Shown here piece by piece: positions 37,836-47,612 of a stretch of 64,000 bases of DNA (position 1 is its first letter; every line of letters begins with the position of its first letter). Source of the DNA: Stentor roeselii (lineage: Eukaryota; Ciliophora; Heterotrichea; Heterotrichida; Stentoridae); assembly GCA_006503475.1 (NCBI GenBank), contig RSEH01000138.1:1-64000 (forward strand). Reading direction: 5' to 3'. The translations under genes and the position numbers were made by a program. Below the pieces are notes generated by a model. That model saw nothing but the letters and a program-made list of their open reading frames with translations. It searched no databases and was not told the DNA's origin.

Positions 37836-40529
37836 TTAAGAACTTGACTTAAACCTAACTCCGAACCTCTCCAGAACACTTTTAACCTGCTCAGAAGTCT
37901 CTTGTCCGAAGTCCGATTCCTCTAAATTAAACTCAGCCAGGACCTCTTCAACACTTTTCAAGTCCTCTTCATCAATTTTCTGTTTTTTTAACACTTGCAA
38001 CAAGACACTCTGTACTGAAGGGCTAAGATACTGCAAGTTTTCATCTAAAAACCTAACTTTTAACACCTGATTCAATATTTTTTCACAAGACATAACTGAG
38101 AACTGAGTCATTTTCTTATAAGTTTCGAATAAAATCTGTATTTTTGAAAGGTTTTCATTTTGGTTCATCAATTTGTGACCTTTGCGAAGAAGAACTCGCT
38201 TGAGACAAGCTGCTAAAAAAGTAAGTGAAAAGAAAAAAGTGTCTTTTACGAAGCCTGAAGGGTAAGACTCAGGTATCAAGCCTATTAAAGTGACCCGATG
38301 ACCAAGGGACTCAAAGAAATTCTTTACTTGACTGATAGAATGATGTGAAAAGTTTTTATCAATGTAAAAAACTCCTGGATTTTGAGGTCTTTTCATTGTT
38401 TCCAAGATACTCTTGCATGTTTTTTCAAGTAAAACTTCGCTGCTTTCTTGAAACTTTTCTGAAAAACTGAGGTTTTTTGGGTTTTTGTTGATTATTGCAA
38501 GTCTTATCTCGTCGCAGTCGATTTGTTTGTAGTTGCAATCTTTTGTTTGTTTGAAAACGTTTTGGATGTGTCGTCTTATGAAGGTTTTACCTGTTCCTGG
38601 AATTGTTATTGGCAGGATAAGGATTAGTCTTAGCTTTATTTCGGATTTAGATTGTTTTAAAGTCAATCCGAAGTCCTTTGCAATTAGTGTCAAGACTTGA
38701 TCGGAACTGGTAAAGCTGGAAAAAGTTAATTTAAACTCAGGTTTTAGAGATGATGCAAGATTTCTTTGGCTTTCGAATGTTGATCGAATTTTTCCTTCCA
38801 TGTGAACCAGGTCTTGCTTTCGGCTGAACTTTAGAAGGTCAGGAGGAAAGTCACTAGGCTTGTTGAAATTTCTTGATTTTTCTAGGAATTTTTCTTCTTC
38901 TTCTGGAGTAAACCCGATGAAATACACAGAAGCTGTTTCAAGGTTGAAAGTGTTTTCATTAAAACAGTTGTGGTAAAGACAGCCAGACTCAAATTCCTTC
39001 AAGTTCCTGTTGCTGGGGATTAACGTCAGACCTGGTAACTTCTGAAAGTCTTTGACATCAATATTCACAATCCAAGAAGTTTCCAAGAAAATCGGTGGAA
39101 CTGAGGTATTAATCAGTAAGTTCAAATCTTCTTTTATTTTATTTTTCTTAGTTTTTTCTCCAGGTTCTTTCAATTTTTCCATAACTCTTTTCGAAATTTT
39201 TTCATAGTATTCTAAAAAAAATGGAATTTTTTCATACAATCCAAAATTTTCACATATTTCTGTGCATTCTTTAATGAATAGTTCTTTTTTAGATGCCTGA
39301 ACTTTTGGGTCATTTGTAAGATTTTTTATTTTTTCTCTGATTTTTCTGTAAAGTCTGTAGTCAACTGTTTTGATCTTCCCAAGTGACAAGACTTGTTGAT
39401 TTTCTTTGATACTTAAGACAAGAGCCTCATCAGTCCTTTCAATTTGCCCAGAAAGGACTTTATTTTCAATGAGATCTAAAAGTCCGAAGTCCTGAAAAGA
39501 GTTAGAACATAAATAAAGGACTGAACCTTCGCCTCCAGTCTTCAAGTCCTCTCTGCTAATATCATGAAAAGTTGAGATAAGACTTGCAGAAAGTTCGTTT
39601 AAGTTAAAAAATCTTCCTATTTTCTTGATTGAGACTGTTTTTATTTGAAACCTCTGAAGATAGTAAAAACTTTCTAAGATTGGAATACTCGAAAATGCTG
39701 AATTGTTTTCACATACTGCGTAAAAACGAATTTCTTCTTTTTCGTATTTCACTATGTGCTGACATTCTTGGTTTCCGATGTACTCGCCGATCATTGTTTT
39801 TCCCTCGATCCAGTGAATGAACTCTGGAAGGTCCGATATTTGGTGAAGGATTCCAAACCAAGTTTCTGCAATTTTTTTGGCGTAGTCGTATCGGGCCTCA
39901 GTGAAATTGTTTAGCTCTTCAAGATGCTTCACAACAACACTACAGTTTTTAGAAGAAATTATCCATTTGTCGACGAGTCGGCAATAAGAAATCTGTACAT
40001 TTTCGCCATTAGCCTTTTCAGTCTGATAGACTTCAACACTCCGACCTATTTCAAAAGCCTTTTCAACAGGTTTAAAGATGATTTTATGGCTTTCTGATGA
40101 GTTCGGTCTACTACAATTTTTCAGAACTGAGCTATGAAAGGCTTCTAAATGTGTTAAAGAAATATCAAAAAATTTCATAAGTCCTCGTCTGACCCAAGTA
40201 GCTTGTAAAAAGTGTTCAAGTCTCAATGAAGAGTTTTTCGGCTTCTCAGATTGAACCTGAGATAAAAAATCTATCTCGAAGCCTGGCTTTAAGATAAGAA
40301 GAAGACTGTTTCCTCTTCGTATGTTGACTCGGATTTTTGAGTTGTTTGTAAAAATTTTATCTTCTTCAAAGCCTCTAACTTTGATTCGCAGGTCGCAAAT
40401 GAAAATGTTTTCTTGCTGATAACTCACTGATAACTTCAGAGGGTAACCTTCTAAAAGGCTTGAGAAAGAACTTGGATAGAGAAACCAGGATATCACTTCT
40501 TGGATGCTGGAGAAGTCTTCTGGGTTCAT
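37836..40529 (-). CDS. RNA ligase-polynucleotide kinase, Trl1-like
   Basis: The 897-residue product joins an ATP-dependent RNA ligase to a P-loop kinase, the order of fungal tRNA ligase Trl1. The ligase motifs are EKANGEN with the presumed nucleotidyl Lys172 (Trl1 uses the same KANG), GKTMIGEY (about 243-250), RFYAVCEN (about 268-275), EGSVLY (about 334-339) and KIKTVDY (about 385-391). The kinase has TIPGTGKT (about 642-649), DCDEIR and an Arg/Lys-rich lid (LKRVLLRKGHK). The Walker A consensus starts with Gly, but Thr stands there. The cyclic phosphodiesterase domain of Trl1 is not evident. Likely roles are tRNA exon joining or RNA repair. Confidence 0.8.
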   Translation of the reverse strand: MNPEDFSSIQEVISWFLYPSSFSSLLEGYPLKLSVSYQQENIFICDLRIKVRGFEEDKIFTNNSKIRVNIRRGNSLLLILKPGFEIDFLSQVQSEKPKNSSLRLEHFLQATWVRRGLMKFFDISLTHLEAFHSSVLKNCSRPNSSESHKIIFKPVEKAFEIGRSVEVYQTEKANGENVQISYCRLVDKWIISSKNCSVVVKHLEELNNFTEARYDYAKKIAETWFGILHQISDLPEFIHWIEGKTMIGEYIGNQECQHIVKYEKEEIRFYAVCENNSAFSSIPILESFYYLQRFQIKTVSIKKIGRFFNLNELSASLISTFHDISREDLKTGGEGSVLYLCSNSFQDFGLLDLIENKVLSGQIERTDEALVLSIKENQQVLSLGKIKTVDYRLYRKIREKIKNLTNDPKVQASKKELFIKECTEICENFGLYEKIPFFLEYYEKISKRVMEKLKEPGEKTKKNKIKEDLNLLINTSVPPIFLETSWIVNIDVKDFQKLPGLTLIPSNRNLKEFESGCLYHNCFNENTFNLETASVYFIGFTPEEEEKFLEKSRNFNKPSDFPPDLLKFSRKQDLVHMEGKIRSTFESQRNLASSLKPEFKLTFSSFTSSDQVLTLIAKDFGLTLKQSKSEIKLRLILILPITIPGTGKTFIRRHIQNVFKQTKDCNYKQIDCDEIRLAIINKNPKNLSFSEKFQESSEVLLEKTCKSILETMKRPQNPGVFYIDKNFSHHSISQVKNFFESLGHRVTLIGLIPESYPSGFVKDTFFFSLTFLAACLKRVLLRKGHKLMNQNENLSKIQILFETYKKMTQFSVMSCEKILNQVLKVRFLDENLQYLSPSVQSVLLQVLKKQKIDEEDLKSVEEVLAEFNLEESDFGQETSEQVKSVLERFGVRFKSSS

Positions 40530-40801
40530 CTGATTATTAGGATTATTATTTTTCGAAGAAATTAGGAAATTTCTGTTTCAGGATTTTTAAAGGCTTTGTG
40601 ATTTTTATTAGTTTTAAGGATATTTGATAGGTTAGATTCAACTTTTAGATAAGAATTCTTTATTAGCCATTTTCACTACCGATATCAATATTAATCAACA
40701 GCATTAAATTCATATAACCTAATCATTTCTTCACTCGAACCCACAGCCATTCCCATCAACCCATCCATACCGAAAATCCAAAATAAACTTCCATAAATCA
40801 A

Positions 40802-42148
40802 ATGAACCAAACCAATTTTTCCCATACTCGTCTAAACTCAATTCTCTCAACAGGAATCAAAAAAACAATGCGTTCAATAAGTCTCCTTCCTTCCCAAATC
40901 GACTTGAAAGTAGACTTAAACTCAGCAAAAAGTTCCTGCGATTTAGAATCTTTTAAAAAACGAAGAAGAACCCCTCCAAGCCGTAACCTTCGCCCAGCCT
41001 GTTCCCAGGTAAAGAAATCAGTATCAATGACTCCATCAAAGGTTCTTTTGAACCATTACGATCAGCTGAGCGAATTTGAATACAAAGAAATTTTTAACTA
41101 CCCTGAGATCTTCTATTTGAGTAAAACAAAGAGAAAGTTCACTGGCGACTTCTGTGATGAAAAGTTTTACTACAGGGGGTACGTCGGAGACCACATCGCT
41201 TATCGATATGAAATTTTGAAGATGCTCGGAGATGGAAGCTTCGGCATCGCTATTCAGTGTCTTGATCATAAAACACAGAGTCAAGTCGCTGTCAAGGTTC
41301 TTAGGAAGGGAAAAAAATTTGAAAAGGTTGGAGAGGAAGAGGTTGTTGTTTTGGATGTTCTTAAACTTGCTGATGATGAGGATTGTATTGTTAACAAGTT
41401 CGATCAATTTAGGTTTAGGGGACATTTTTGCATTGTTTATGAACTGCTTAGCAATGATTTGTTTGATTTTTTAAAGAAAAATAACTTTGTTGGACTTTCG
41501 TCTAGTCTTATTAAAAGAATCGCGATTCAGTTGATTATTTCTTTGAAACATATTCACTCGACTGGATATATTCACTGTGACTTAAAACCTGAAAACATAA
41601 TATTTAAATACAGCAACAAGTCCAGCATAAAAATAATCGACTTCGGCTCAGCCTGCCAAAAAAACGACCGTCCCTACACCTACATCCAAAGCCGTTTCTA
41701 CCGAGCTCCAGAAGTAATTCTCGAATGTGGATACTCAGAAAAGATCGACATCTGGAGTTTAGGGTGTATTTTATTCGAGCTTTACAAAGGTTCCCCTCTT
41801 TTCCAAGGAAACAACGAGCTAGACCAACTCTGTCGAATAGTCGAAGTAGTCGGTCAGTTCCCAGAGTCAATGTTATCATCTTCTAAAAGAAAAGAAAAGT
41901 TCTTTAAAGGAGGTTCAATACTCACCGATAAAAACGGCGACATAATCAAGCCAGCAACTCGAACCTTGCCAGTTTTAATGAGAAACAGCGATAAAAAGTT
42001 CATCGAATTCCTAGAAAAATGCTTAGAAATCGACCCAAACAAGCGAATTTCAGCAGAAGCCGCATTGAACGATCCTTGGATCAAAGGAAAAGAATTCATA
42101 AAAAAAAACAGCTTTCGAGAAGAAAACTCCATCATTACCTTCATATAA
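40802..42148 (+). CDS. DYRK-family dual-specificity kinase
   Basis: The 448-residue product has a basic head with the DYRK-homology-like segment before a kinase domain (about 137-425): LGDGSFGIAIQCLD, VAVKVLRK, HCDLKPEN (the HCD form typical of DYRKs), DFGSAC and the activation loop YTYIQSRFYRAPE. The YxY pair is the site at which DYRKs autophosphorylate during folding. GCILFELYKGSPLFQG follows. DYRKs act in growth and cell-cycle exit; the ciliate role is unknown. It is intact and probably active. Confidence 0.93.
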   Translation: MNQTNFSHTRLNSILSTGIKKTMRSISLLPSQIDLKVDLNSAKSSCDLESFKKRRRTPPSRNLRPACSQVKKSVSMTPSKVLLNHYDQLSEFEYKEIFNYPEIFYLSKTKRKFTGDFCDEKFYYRGYVGDHIAYRYEILKMLGDGSFGIAIQCLDHKTQSQVAVKVLRKGKKFEKVGEEEVVVLDVLKLADDEDCIVNKFDQFRFRGHFCIVYELLSNDLFDFLKKNNFVGLSSSLIKRIAIQLIISLKHIHSTGYIHCDLKPENIIFKYSNKSSIKIIDFGSACQKNDRPYTYIQSRFYRAPEVILECGYSEKIDIWSLGCILFELYKGSPLFQGNNELDQLCRIVEVVGQFPESMLSSSKRKEKFFKGGSILTDKNGDIIKPATRTLPVLMRNSDKKFIEFLEKCLEIDPNKRISAEAALNDPWIKGKEFIKKNSFREENSIITFI

Positions 42149-42176
42149 AAAATTTAAAAGTAAGCTAGTAGTTAAA

Positions 42177-43505
42177 TTAACTAGTTGTTGATGTTTCAGA
42201 TTCTTTCACTGTCTTGTTCTTTGTGATTAACAAATAACTAAGAGATGCCAAAAGTGACACCCCGAAAGTACCGATAATGAGTTGGTTTAAAGGAAAAGGT
42301 CGATACTCCTGAGGGTCTGCGCTGTAAGGAAAAACACTTCGCGAGTGATTTTTCGGTAAACCTGTCAAACATTCACTCTCGGCGAAGCCCAGTCGTTTAT
42401 TTCCTCTATCAAAAATCACATCTTTTCCCCTCATGAAAATACCGCCGAGGATATTTCCCCCATCAAAATTGCTGTAAACGCCAAGACAGTAGTAATTCGG
42501 AGTCTCAGGCCAGGCAAACAAGTAAAATTCCGGCTTCCATTCAACAGTCACAAAACCTTCCAACTCGAACTTGATCGTCGGAAACATCATGAAAAACTCC
42601 GACAATTCAAGAACTGTGTTGTAAATATAACATCTGTTTGGTTCTCCGAAGACTCGAACAGTCTGAGCTTTGCAGTGACTGGGATTTTTGCAGAAATCTT
42701 TGAACTGCGTGATAAACTTTGAATAGATTGTTTGGGTTAAGTATAAAAAACTGGTTCCAGAGTCGATTATAGTTCCTGTTGTGTACATTTCGGAGAAATC
42801 TTGAGGGTCGATCAAGATTTTTTTCTGTTCCACTTGAATATCTCGTAGTTTAATGGAGTACAAGTGCTTGTCGTAGAAACGAACCCATTCGACTTGTCCT
42901 TTATGAGAACTCGTGTTGTAACTTCCAACATGCAGCACTCCATCTTCTTTTCCCAGGCATAAGGCGAAGAGGTCCTGTTCAATTCTTTGATTTTCATAAA
43001 GATTGTCAATGACTGTTGGTATTTTGTTCTTTTTCAACCCCAGGCCCATTATTCCATCGGCTTTTTGTGATTTGAATAAATTTGTTTCTCGACGATGACA
43101 GCCGAAAATGCTTGAAATGCCTGGAAGGGAAGAATCTGATAGGTCTAGAAGGTCTTCTGCTAAGACTCCTGATATTGAACTGCCTTCTGCGTAGGACTGG
43201 TGGTATTCGCAGAGACCATTGTTACAAGATGAGCAGCTTACACCCTCTGAGCATTCAAGGTATTTGAAGGTTGATGACTTATGGGGGTTAAAATATGTGT
43301 CCATGTGTTTTCCGCAGTTCTCGCAGTCTGAACATGGAAATGCGGTCAAACCTGAACCGGTGTCGAGGATAACTGTTTGACGCACTGCTGGGGAACCTAC
43401 CCAAATTTCAGCAAAATAATACCCAAGGTTCTCAGTATTTCCAAAAACAACAGTGCTAAACTCATTCTGCGAAGCCACAACAAAAAGAACAGTGAAAAAT
43501 ATCAT
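42177..43505 (-). CDS. Pepsin-like aspartic protease, membrane-anchored
   Basis: The 442-residue product has a short signal peptide (to about residue 12), two catalytic motifs, LDTGSGLTAFPC in the first lobe and IDSGTSFLYL in the second, and a C-terminal hydrophobic anchor (LIIGTFGVSLLASLSYLLI) followed by a short basic tail. Cysteine-rich inserts after the first aspartate (CSDCENCGK, CSEGVSCSSC) resemble those of plant nepenthesin-like and apicomplexan enzymes. It probably digests proteins in lysosomes or at the surface. Its ATG lies only five bases after the stop of the upstream gene. Confidence 0.9.
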   Translation of the reverse strand: MIFFTVLFVVASQNEFSTVVFGNTENLGYYFAEIWVGSPAVRQTVILDTGSGLTAFPCSDCENCGKHMDTYFNPHKSSTFKYLECSEGVSCSSCNNGLCEYHQSYAEGSSISGVLAEDLLDLSDSSLPGISSIFGCHRRETNLFKSQKADGIMGLGLKKNKIPTVIDNLYENQRIEQDLFALCLGKEDGVLHVGSYNTSSHKGQVEWVRFYDKHLYSIKLRDIQVEQKKILIDPQDFSEMYTTGTIIDSGTSFLYLTQTIYSKFITQFKDFCKNPSHCKAQTVRVFGEPNRCYIYNTVLELSEFFMMFPTIKFELEGFVTVEWKPEFYLFAWPETPNYYCLGVYSNFDGGNILGGIFMRGKDVIFDRGNKRLGFAESECLTGLPKNHSRSVFPYSADPQEYRPFPLNQLIIGTFGVSLLASLSYLLITKNKTVKESETSTTS

Positions 43506-43510
43506 TTTTA

Positions 43511-44812
43511 TTAAAACCTGCTACAACTTTGAGGCCACAACAACTCGACCCGTTGTCCAAACTCCTCCAAACAAAACCGAAAAACTTTATACCTGAGTCT
43601 TTTAAACCTGGAGTTTGCCTGATGAAAGTTCAACACAGCTCGATGTAACTCTTTTAACTTGATACTTAAATTCCTTAGATCCTCAATAGGAACAGCCAAA
43701 CAATTAAAAAATTCCTGAAACTGCATCAAAAAATCTGAATTTTTTCTCAACTTTTCAATATCCCCAAACAATTCCTGCCACTTATAAATCAAAGCCTTTA
43801 ATTCATCTTCTTTAACAAAAGAAATAGTTGCAAGGTCAGAGCGATAAGGTTCAAGTTTTTTAAGTTCATTGTAAAGATTTTTATGACTTTGGAGATGCAT
43901 GATGGCATAGACGAGGTCGTCTTTATTATAGACCTGCATGAGTAGTGAGTAAAAATCAGGTTTAAGCAACAAGTTGACATAACTAAGCAGGTCTCCGAGG
44001 TCATCTTTCGAGTCCTCACGAATGATTTTTTTTCCTTTATTTTTAACGATTTGACACATCTGGAACACAGGCTCCAACGTTGACTCCAGTTCGATTTGGC
44101 ACTCGTTAAAGGCAAGGACAAGCTCTGCCATTTTCTTGAGCATGGGAGAGACCCCTACAGTCAGCGGGTATCTTTTCAGTTGGACTTTAAGACACTCGTA
44201 GTCGTCTTTCACTGAAGCCAGCTCGGCACAAGTCCTGATGTCGGCTAGGACGGAAGCGGCAGGTTCTTTAAACATCTGAATATCTGTTACTTTCAAACAA
44301 GCGTCTATTGTTATTAGAAGAGGACGTGAAAGGTCAAGACGAGTCTTGATGTCTTCAACGTACCCAGGAAGCTTTGATAAAACACTTTGAATCGCTTTTG
44401 TGTTCTTGTGAAGTTGCTTGTTTAGTGACAGGTCGTGAAGCGTCAGGTGAAGAAGAGGATGAGAACTTGTCTTGAAATTGTCGAATCTTTCAGTGAAGTT
44501 GAATAAAAAGTGCTCGACGTATGAATAGTCCATCAAGTTCGGGTATTCTAAAATCACTTCGTTGAGGATGTGGCTGCTCAGATCTTACATCATGTTGTCA
44601 AGATATACTTTATTTGAAGAAATCTCAGAAGTTTCTTTTAATATCTGGAAAATGTTTAGAGAACAGCGCAGAAGTTCCTCGAATCCTGAAAAAACTGGAA
44701 GAAAACGCTTTTCTATGCCTTCTAAGGGGATAGAGTACTTTTTTTTTAACTTTTCTTCTACCCATTGAACTAGCTCATCTAAGGCAATTGTTTCAAAGTC
44801 ACAGTCAGACAT
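43511..44812 (-). CDS. Unknown helical protein
   Basis: A 15-nt intron (44574-44588) joins a 74-codon first exon to a longer second exon, giving 428 residues. The product is predicted mostly helical with no signal peptide, membrane segment or catalytic motif; short hydrophobic heptads suggest a helical-bundle or tethering protein. No family is recognised. Its start is 12 bases from that of the divergent zinc protein, and its stop is five bases before the aspartic protease start. Confidence 0.65.
44574..44588 (-). other. 15-nt intron
   Basis: Minus strand GTAAGATCTGAGCAG, phase 2, splitting an ATC codon. Without removal the first exon stops at TAA and the second has no good ATG. The CAG end differs from the more usual TAG. 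Confidence 0.8.
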
Positions 44813-44824
44813 TATAATCTATAA
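44813..44824. promoter_or_regulatory. 12-bp divergent intergenic spacer
   Basis: TATAATCTATAA is all that separates the ATGs of two divergent genes. It is TATA-like on both strands. It must carry both 5' leaders, or promoter elements must lie inside the opposing coding regions. Confidence 0.6.
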
Positions 44825-46330
44825 ATGGATGATGTTGACGGAGAATTGGGTGATAGCTCTGAGGAATTGGCGACGAAGAGCAGTGGTAAAGCTCAAGATT
44901 ATCCTAAATTAATACCTTTACCAACAGTGCCATCAAATCTGCCAAAAGGACAAAATAGTCAAAAACAAGGATTTCCTGGAACAGTAATCAAAAATGAAAC
45001 AAAAAACAACAGCAGATCAGAAACTCAAAATTTATCAAAAAATATAGAAAAAGGAAAACATGAAAATGATAAACCTGAACTGAATATATTAAAGAATTTT
45101 GATGAAAAAAAAGAAATTGAATCAAGAGAAGGTGAACTCAAAGCTGCTGAAAAAGAAAAAATACCAGAATTTAAAGAAATAACTAAAAAGAACTTGGAAA
45201 AAGTTTCAAATGATGAGAAAAATGGAATTACTAATAACTTTGGAAAAGCACTTCCATTAAAGAATTCAAATAAAGAATCATCTCCTCCGAAGCCATCAAA
45301 TCTACATGAAAGGTTAAAATCTCCTCAAATTAGGTTAAAGAAAGAGCCTTTCAGTAAATCTGAAACCTATACGAAAATTTTATTAGGATCTTCTCAAAAA
45401 GCTTTATCATCATGTCCAATAATTAATTCAGATGAAGTATTAGAGCCAAGCAATTCTAAATTTCAATCTCTCATTTTAACTACCGAAGCTACAACAGTCG
45501 AAGCCGAATCCACTCCAAACCCAAATACATCATCATCTCTGATCCTCCTTCTTTCCAGATCCCTAAACCTTCAAGGCCAAAACACAGAAACCCTAAAAAC
45601 ATTTCATCAATCACTTCCACAACCCACCCAATCATCAACAAGCTGCCGAAAATGCAAGTCGATTTACCTAAAACTAAAGTTAGAATGCGGCCATTTCGAG
45701 TGTTTAACCTGTTATCAACATTCCATTGAAAACTTGTTAAAACTTCTGAACTTTTCAACTTTCTCTAAATGCAGCTGCTCCGTTTGTGGCATGACAAGTT
45801 CCACGAACTTCTTGTCAAAAGTTCTTCCGAAGAAATCATTTGAAATTCTTCAACTTTCACTTATGAGGAAATGTGTTTGGTGCAAACGTGAGTTGGACCT
45901 TTTTCAGCATCACTTTCCGAGAGAGTTGAAATGTAAGCATCTTTGTGATATTTGCTATCAAAATGAGGTTTTTTTTAAATCGAAGGCTTGCTTTTGCTGC
46001 AATTCACCTTTCAAAAATTTGGAGTTTACGTTAAAACGTTCGACTGATTGTTTTCAATGTGGAGATTCTGGGTTATTCATTGCGAATGGTTATCGAATGA
46101 CGAGTACTGGCAAGGGTTACTGTTCCAGGTGTATTTTAGACTTGATGCTTCATGATACTTCTAATAATCAAGAGAAGAGGATTCTGAAAAACTTTTTGAA
46201 TATCAAGTGTCCTAAATGCAATTGTTTGAAAAACGTTGCAGATATCATACAATGCGCGACGTGTCAATCATTTTGTTGCGAAAGCTGCAACCCGGACTAC
46301 ACCTGTCTCTGCATTGAAAATAATTCATAA
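44825..46330 (+). CDS. Cysteine-rich zinc-finger protein (RING-like array)
   Basis: The 501-residue product has a disordered, Lys/Asn/Ser/Glu-rich first half with A/T-ending codons, then from about residue 275 a dense zinc-binding region: CRKC ... CGHFECLTC, CSCSVC, CVWC ... CKHLCDIC, CFCC, CFQC ... CSRC, and CPKC ... CATCQSFCCESC. The first and third modules are RING-like, with a CGH or CKH core. Tandem modules of this kind occur in RBR-type ubiquitin ligases, but a catalytic RING2 cysteine cannot be assigned. The last six bases overlap the 3' end of the convergent gene. Confidence 0.7.
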   Translation: MDDVDGELGDSSEELATKSSGKAQDYPKLIPLPTVPSNLPKGQNSQKQGFPGTVIKNETKNNSRSETQNLSKNIEKGKHENDKPELNILKNFDEKKEIESREGELKAAEKEKIPEFKEITKKNLEKVSNDEKNGITNNFGKALPLKNSNKESSPPKPSNLHERLKSPQIRLKKEPFSKSETYTKILLGSSQKALSSCPIINSDEVLEPSNSKFQSLILTTEATTVEAESTPNPNTSSSLILLLSRSLNLQGQNTETLKTFHQSLPQPTQSSTSCRKCKSIYLKLKLECGHFECLTCYQHSIENLLKLLNFSTFSKCSCSVCGMTSSTNFLSKVLPKKSFEILQLSLMRKCVWCKRELDLFQHHFPRELKCKHLCDICYQNEVFFKSKACFCCNSPFKNLEFTLKRSTDCFQCGDSGLFIANGYRMTSTGKGYCSRCILDLMLHDTSNNQEKRILKNFLNIKCPKCNCLKNVADIIQCATCQSFCCESCNPDYTCLCIENNS

Positions 46331-47551
46331 AGCTGATGAAAACTTAACTAGCAAACTTTCAGTCTTCAAGCTATTCAACCTTCTGTCACACAGCGACTTG
46401 CGTATATCATCGACATCTTTTTTCCGTATCATCCATCCGAACCCGACCATTTTCCTCCAAAATTCAAGAATTTCAAGTTCGCCTTGCGTTGGGCGGTACT
46501 TATTAAGTCGAAAGTTTTCAATGATCTTCATATAGACGATTCCTTGCCCCCTGCTTAAGTCTTGTCGTTCTTTTCTGCTGTTTTCAACCTGCATGCGAAA
46601 TCCTTCAAATTTATGCAAAGAATAAATATGATCACGAAATCTTTCTTGATCCTGTTGAATCAAATGCGCCTTTTCTTTCAAGTTTTTCGGCCGATCCAGG
46701 TCAATTTTATTTAAAATATCGAGAAACTTCTGATTTTCTCTTGATTTCAGCTCTTGAAAGGACTGAATTGATGAAAATACCTTTGGCTCTGGGCTTGATC
46801 CTTGAATAGAAGGCTTTGAATGAGAGGCTTGAGACCTTGCAGGACTTTTTTGAAGGTTTGTTTCTGGTTTAAACAGAGGACTGTGCAAAAAGGACTGGCG
46901 GGTGTTTTTTCTAGAAACATAACGCGACACGCTTTTCGTCCTTGCTTCGAGGAACTCTTTGAACTTAGAGATTTTTTCACTGGCTTTTTCAAATCGCGCG
47001 ACTAACTCGTCAGTTGCGTCTTTTTCTTTTCTTTTCAGGTAGTCCGAGCCTTGTTTCTTCAGGTATTCTTTAAATTCAGGTAAAAGTGTCGGTGCCTCTG
47101 TCTTTCCACTGGCATAAGAAACAAAAGGAAGAGCTTTGGGGCAAGGCGAGTTTTCTCTGCTTATTGATCTTTCAACAGAGTCGCTAAATGATAAATTCTG
47201 ATCGTTTAATAGTCTTCCCACAGTGTTTTTACCTGCTTTGCTCTGGATAAGCCGCGTGTTGATGTTTTTGATTGACTTTGAAAGTCGTTGTTTGAATGAG
47301 TTTCGACTGCTTGATGAAGACTCTTTGTTGTTTGAGGATCTTTTCAGAAATTTTTGACTCACTTTAAGGAATTCTTTCGGATGACCTCGAGAAGGGTGCA
47401 AGGACTGAATTTCTCGTGATACTCTTGAAATCAGACCATTTGGTGAAGAGTTTTTCTTACTTGGGTTAATCTTTTGACTTACCTTGTCAAGTCCCACCGC
47501 CAGCTCTAGAGTACTGTTTAAAGTCGCTTTATGTTCTTCTGTGATGTTCAT
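46325..47551 (-). CDS. Unknown basic Ser/Lys-rich protein
   Basis: The 408-residue product is basic and Ser-rich to about residue 270 and helical after that (about 275-400), ending with EFWRKMVGFGWMIRKKDV and a short tail. No family is recognised. The stop TGA (complement of 46325-46327) abuts the TAA (46328-46330) of the convergent zinc-finger gene, so the two coding regions share six bases. Its start is 61 bases from the UMP-CMP kinase start. Confidence 0.6.
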   Translation of the reverse strand: MNITEEHKATLNSTLELAVGLDKVSQKINPSKKNSSPNGLISRVSREIQSLHPSRGHPKEFLKVSQKFLKRSSNNKESSSSSRNSFKQRLSKSIKNINTRLIQSKAGKNTVGRLLNDQNLSFSDSVERSISRENSPCPKALPFVSYASGKTEAPTLLPEFKEYLKKQGSDYLKRKEKDATDELVARFEKASEKISKFKEFLEARTKSVSRYVSRKNTRQSFLHSPLFKPETNLQKSPARSQASHSKPSIQGSSPEPKVFSSIQSFQELKSRENQKFLDILNKIDLDRPKNLKEKAHLIQQDQERFRDHIYSLHKFEGFRMQVENSRKERQDLSRGQGIVYMKIIENFRLNKYRPTQGELEILEFWRKMVGFGWMIRKKDVDDIRKSLCDRRLNSLKTESLLVKFSSAL

Positions 47552-47612
47552 TAAGAAAGCCCTTGTTTTATACAGATTTAAATCATCTTCAATCTTTCAC
47601 CATATTAACTTA

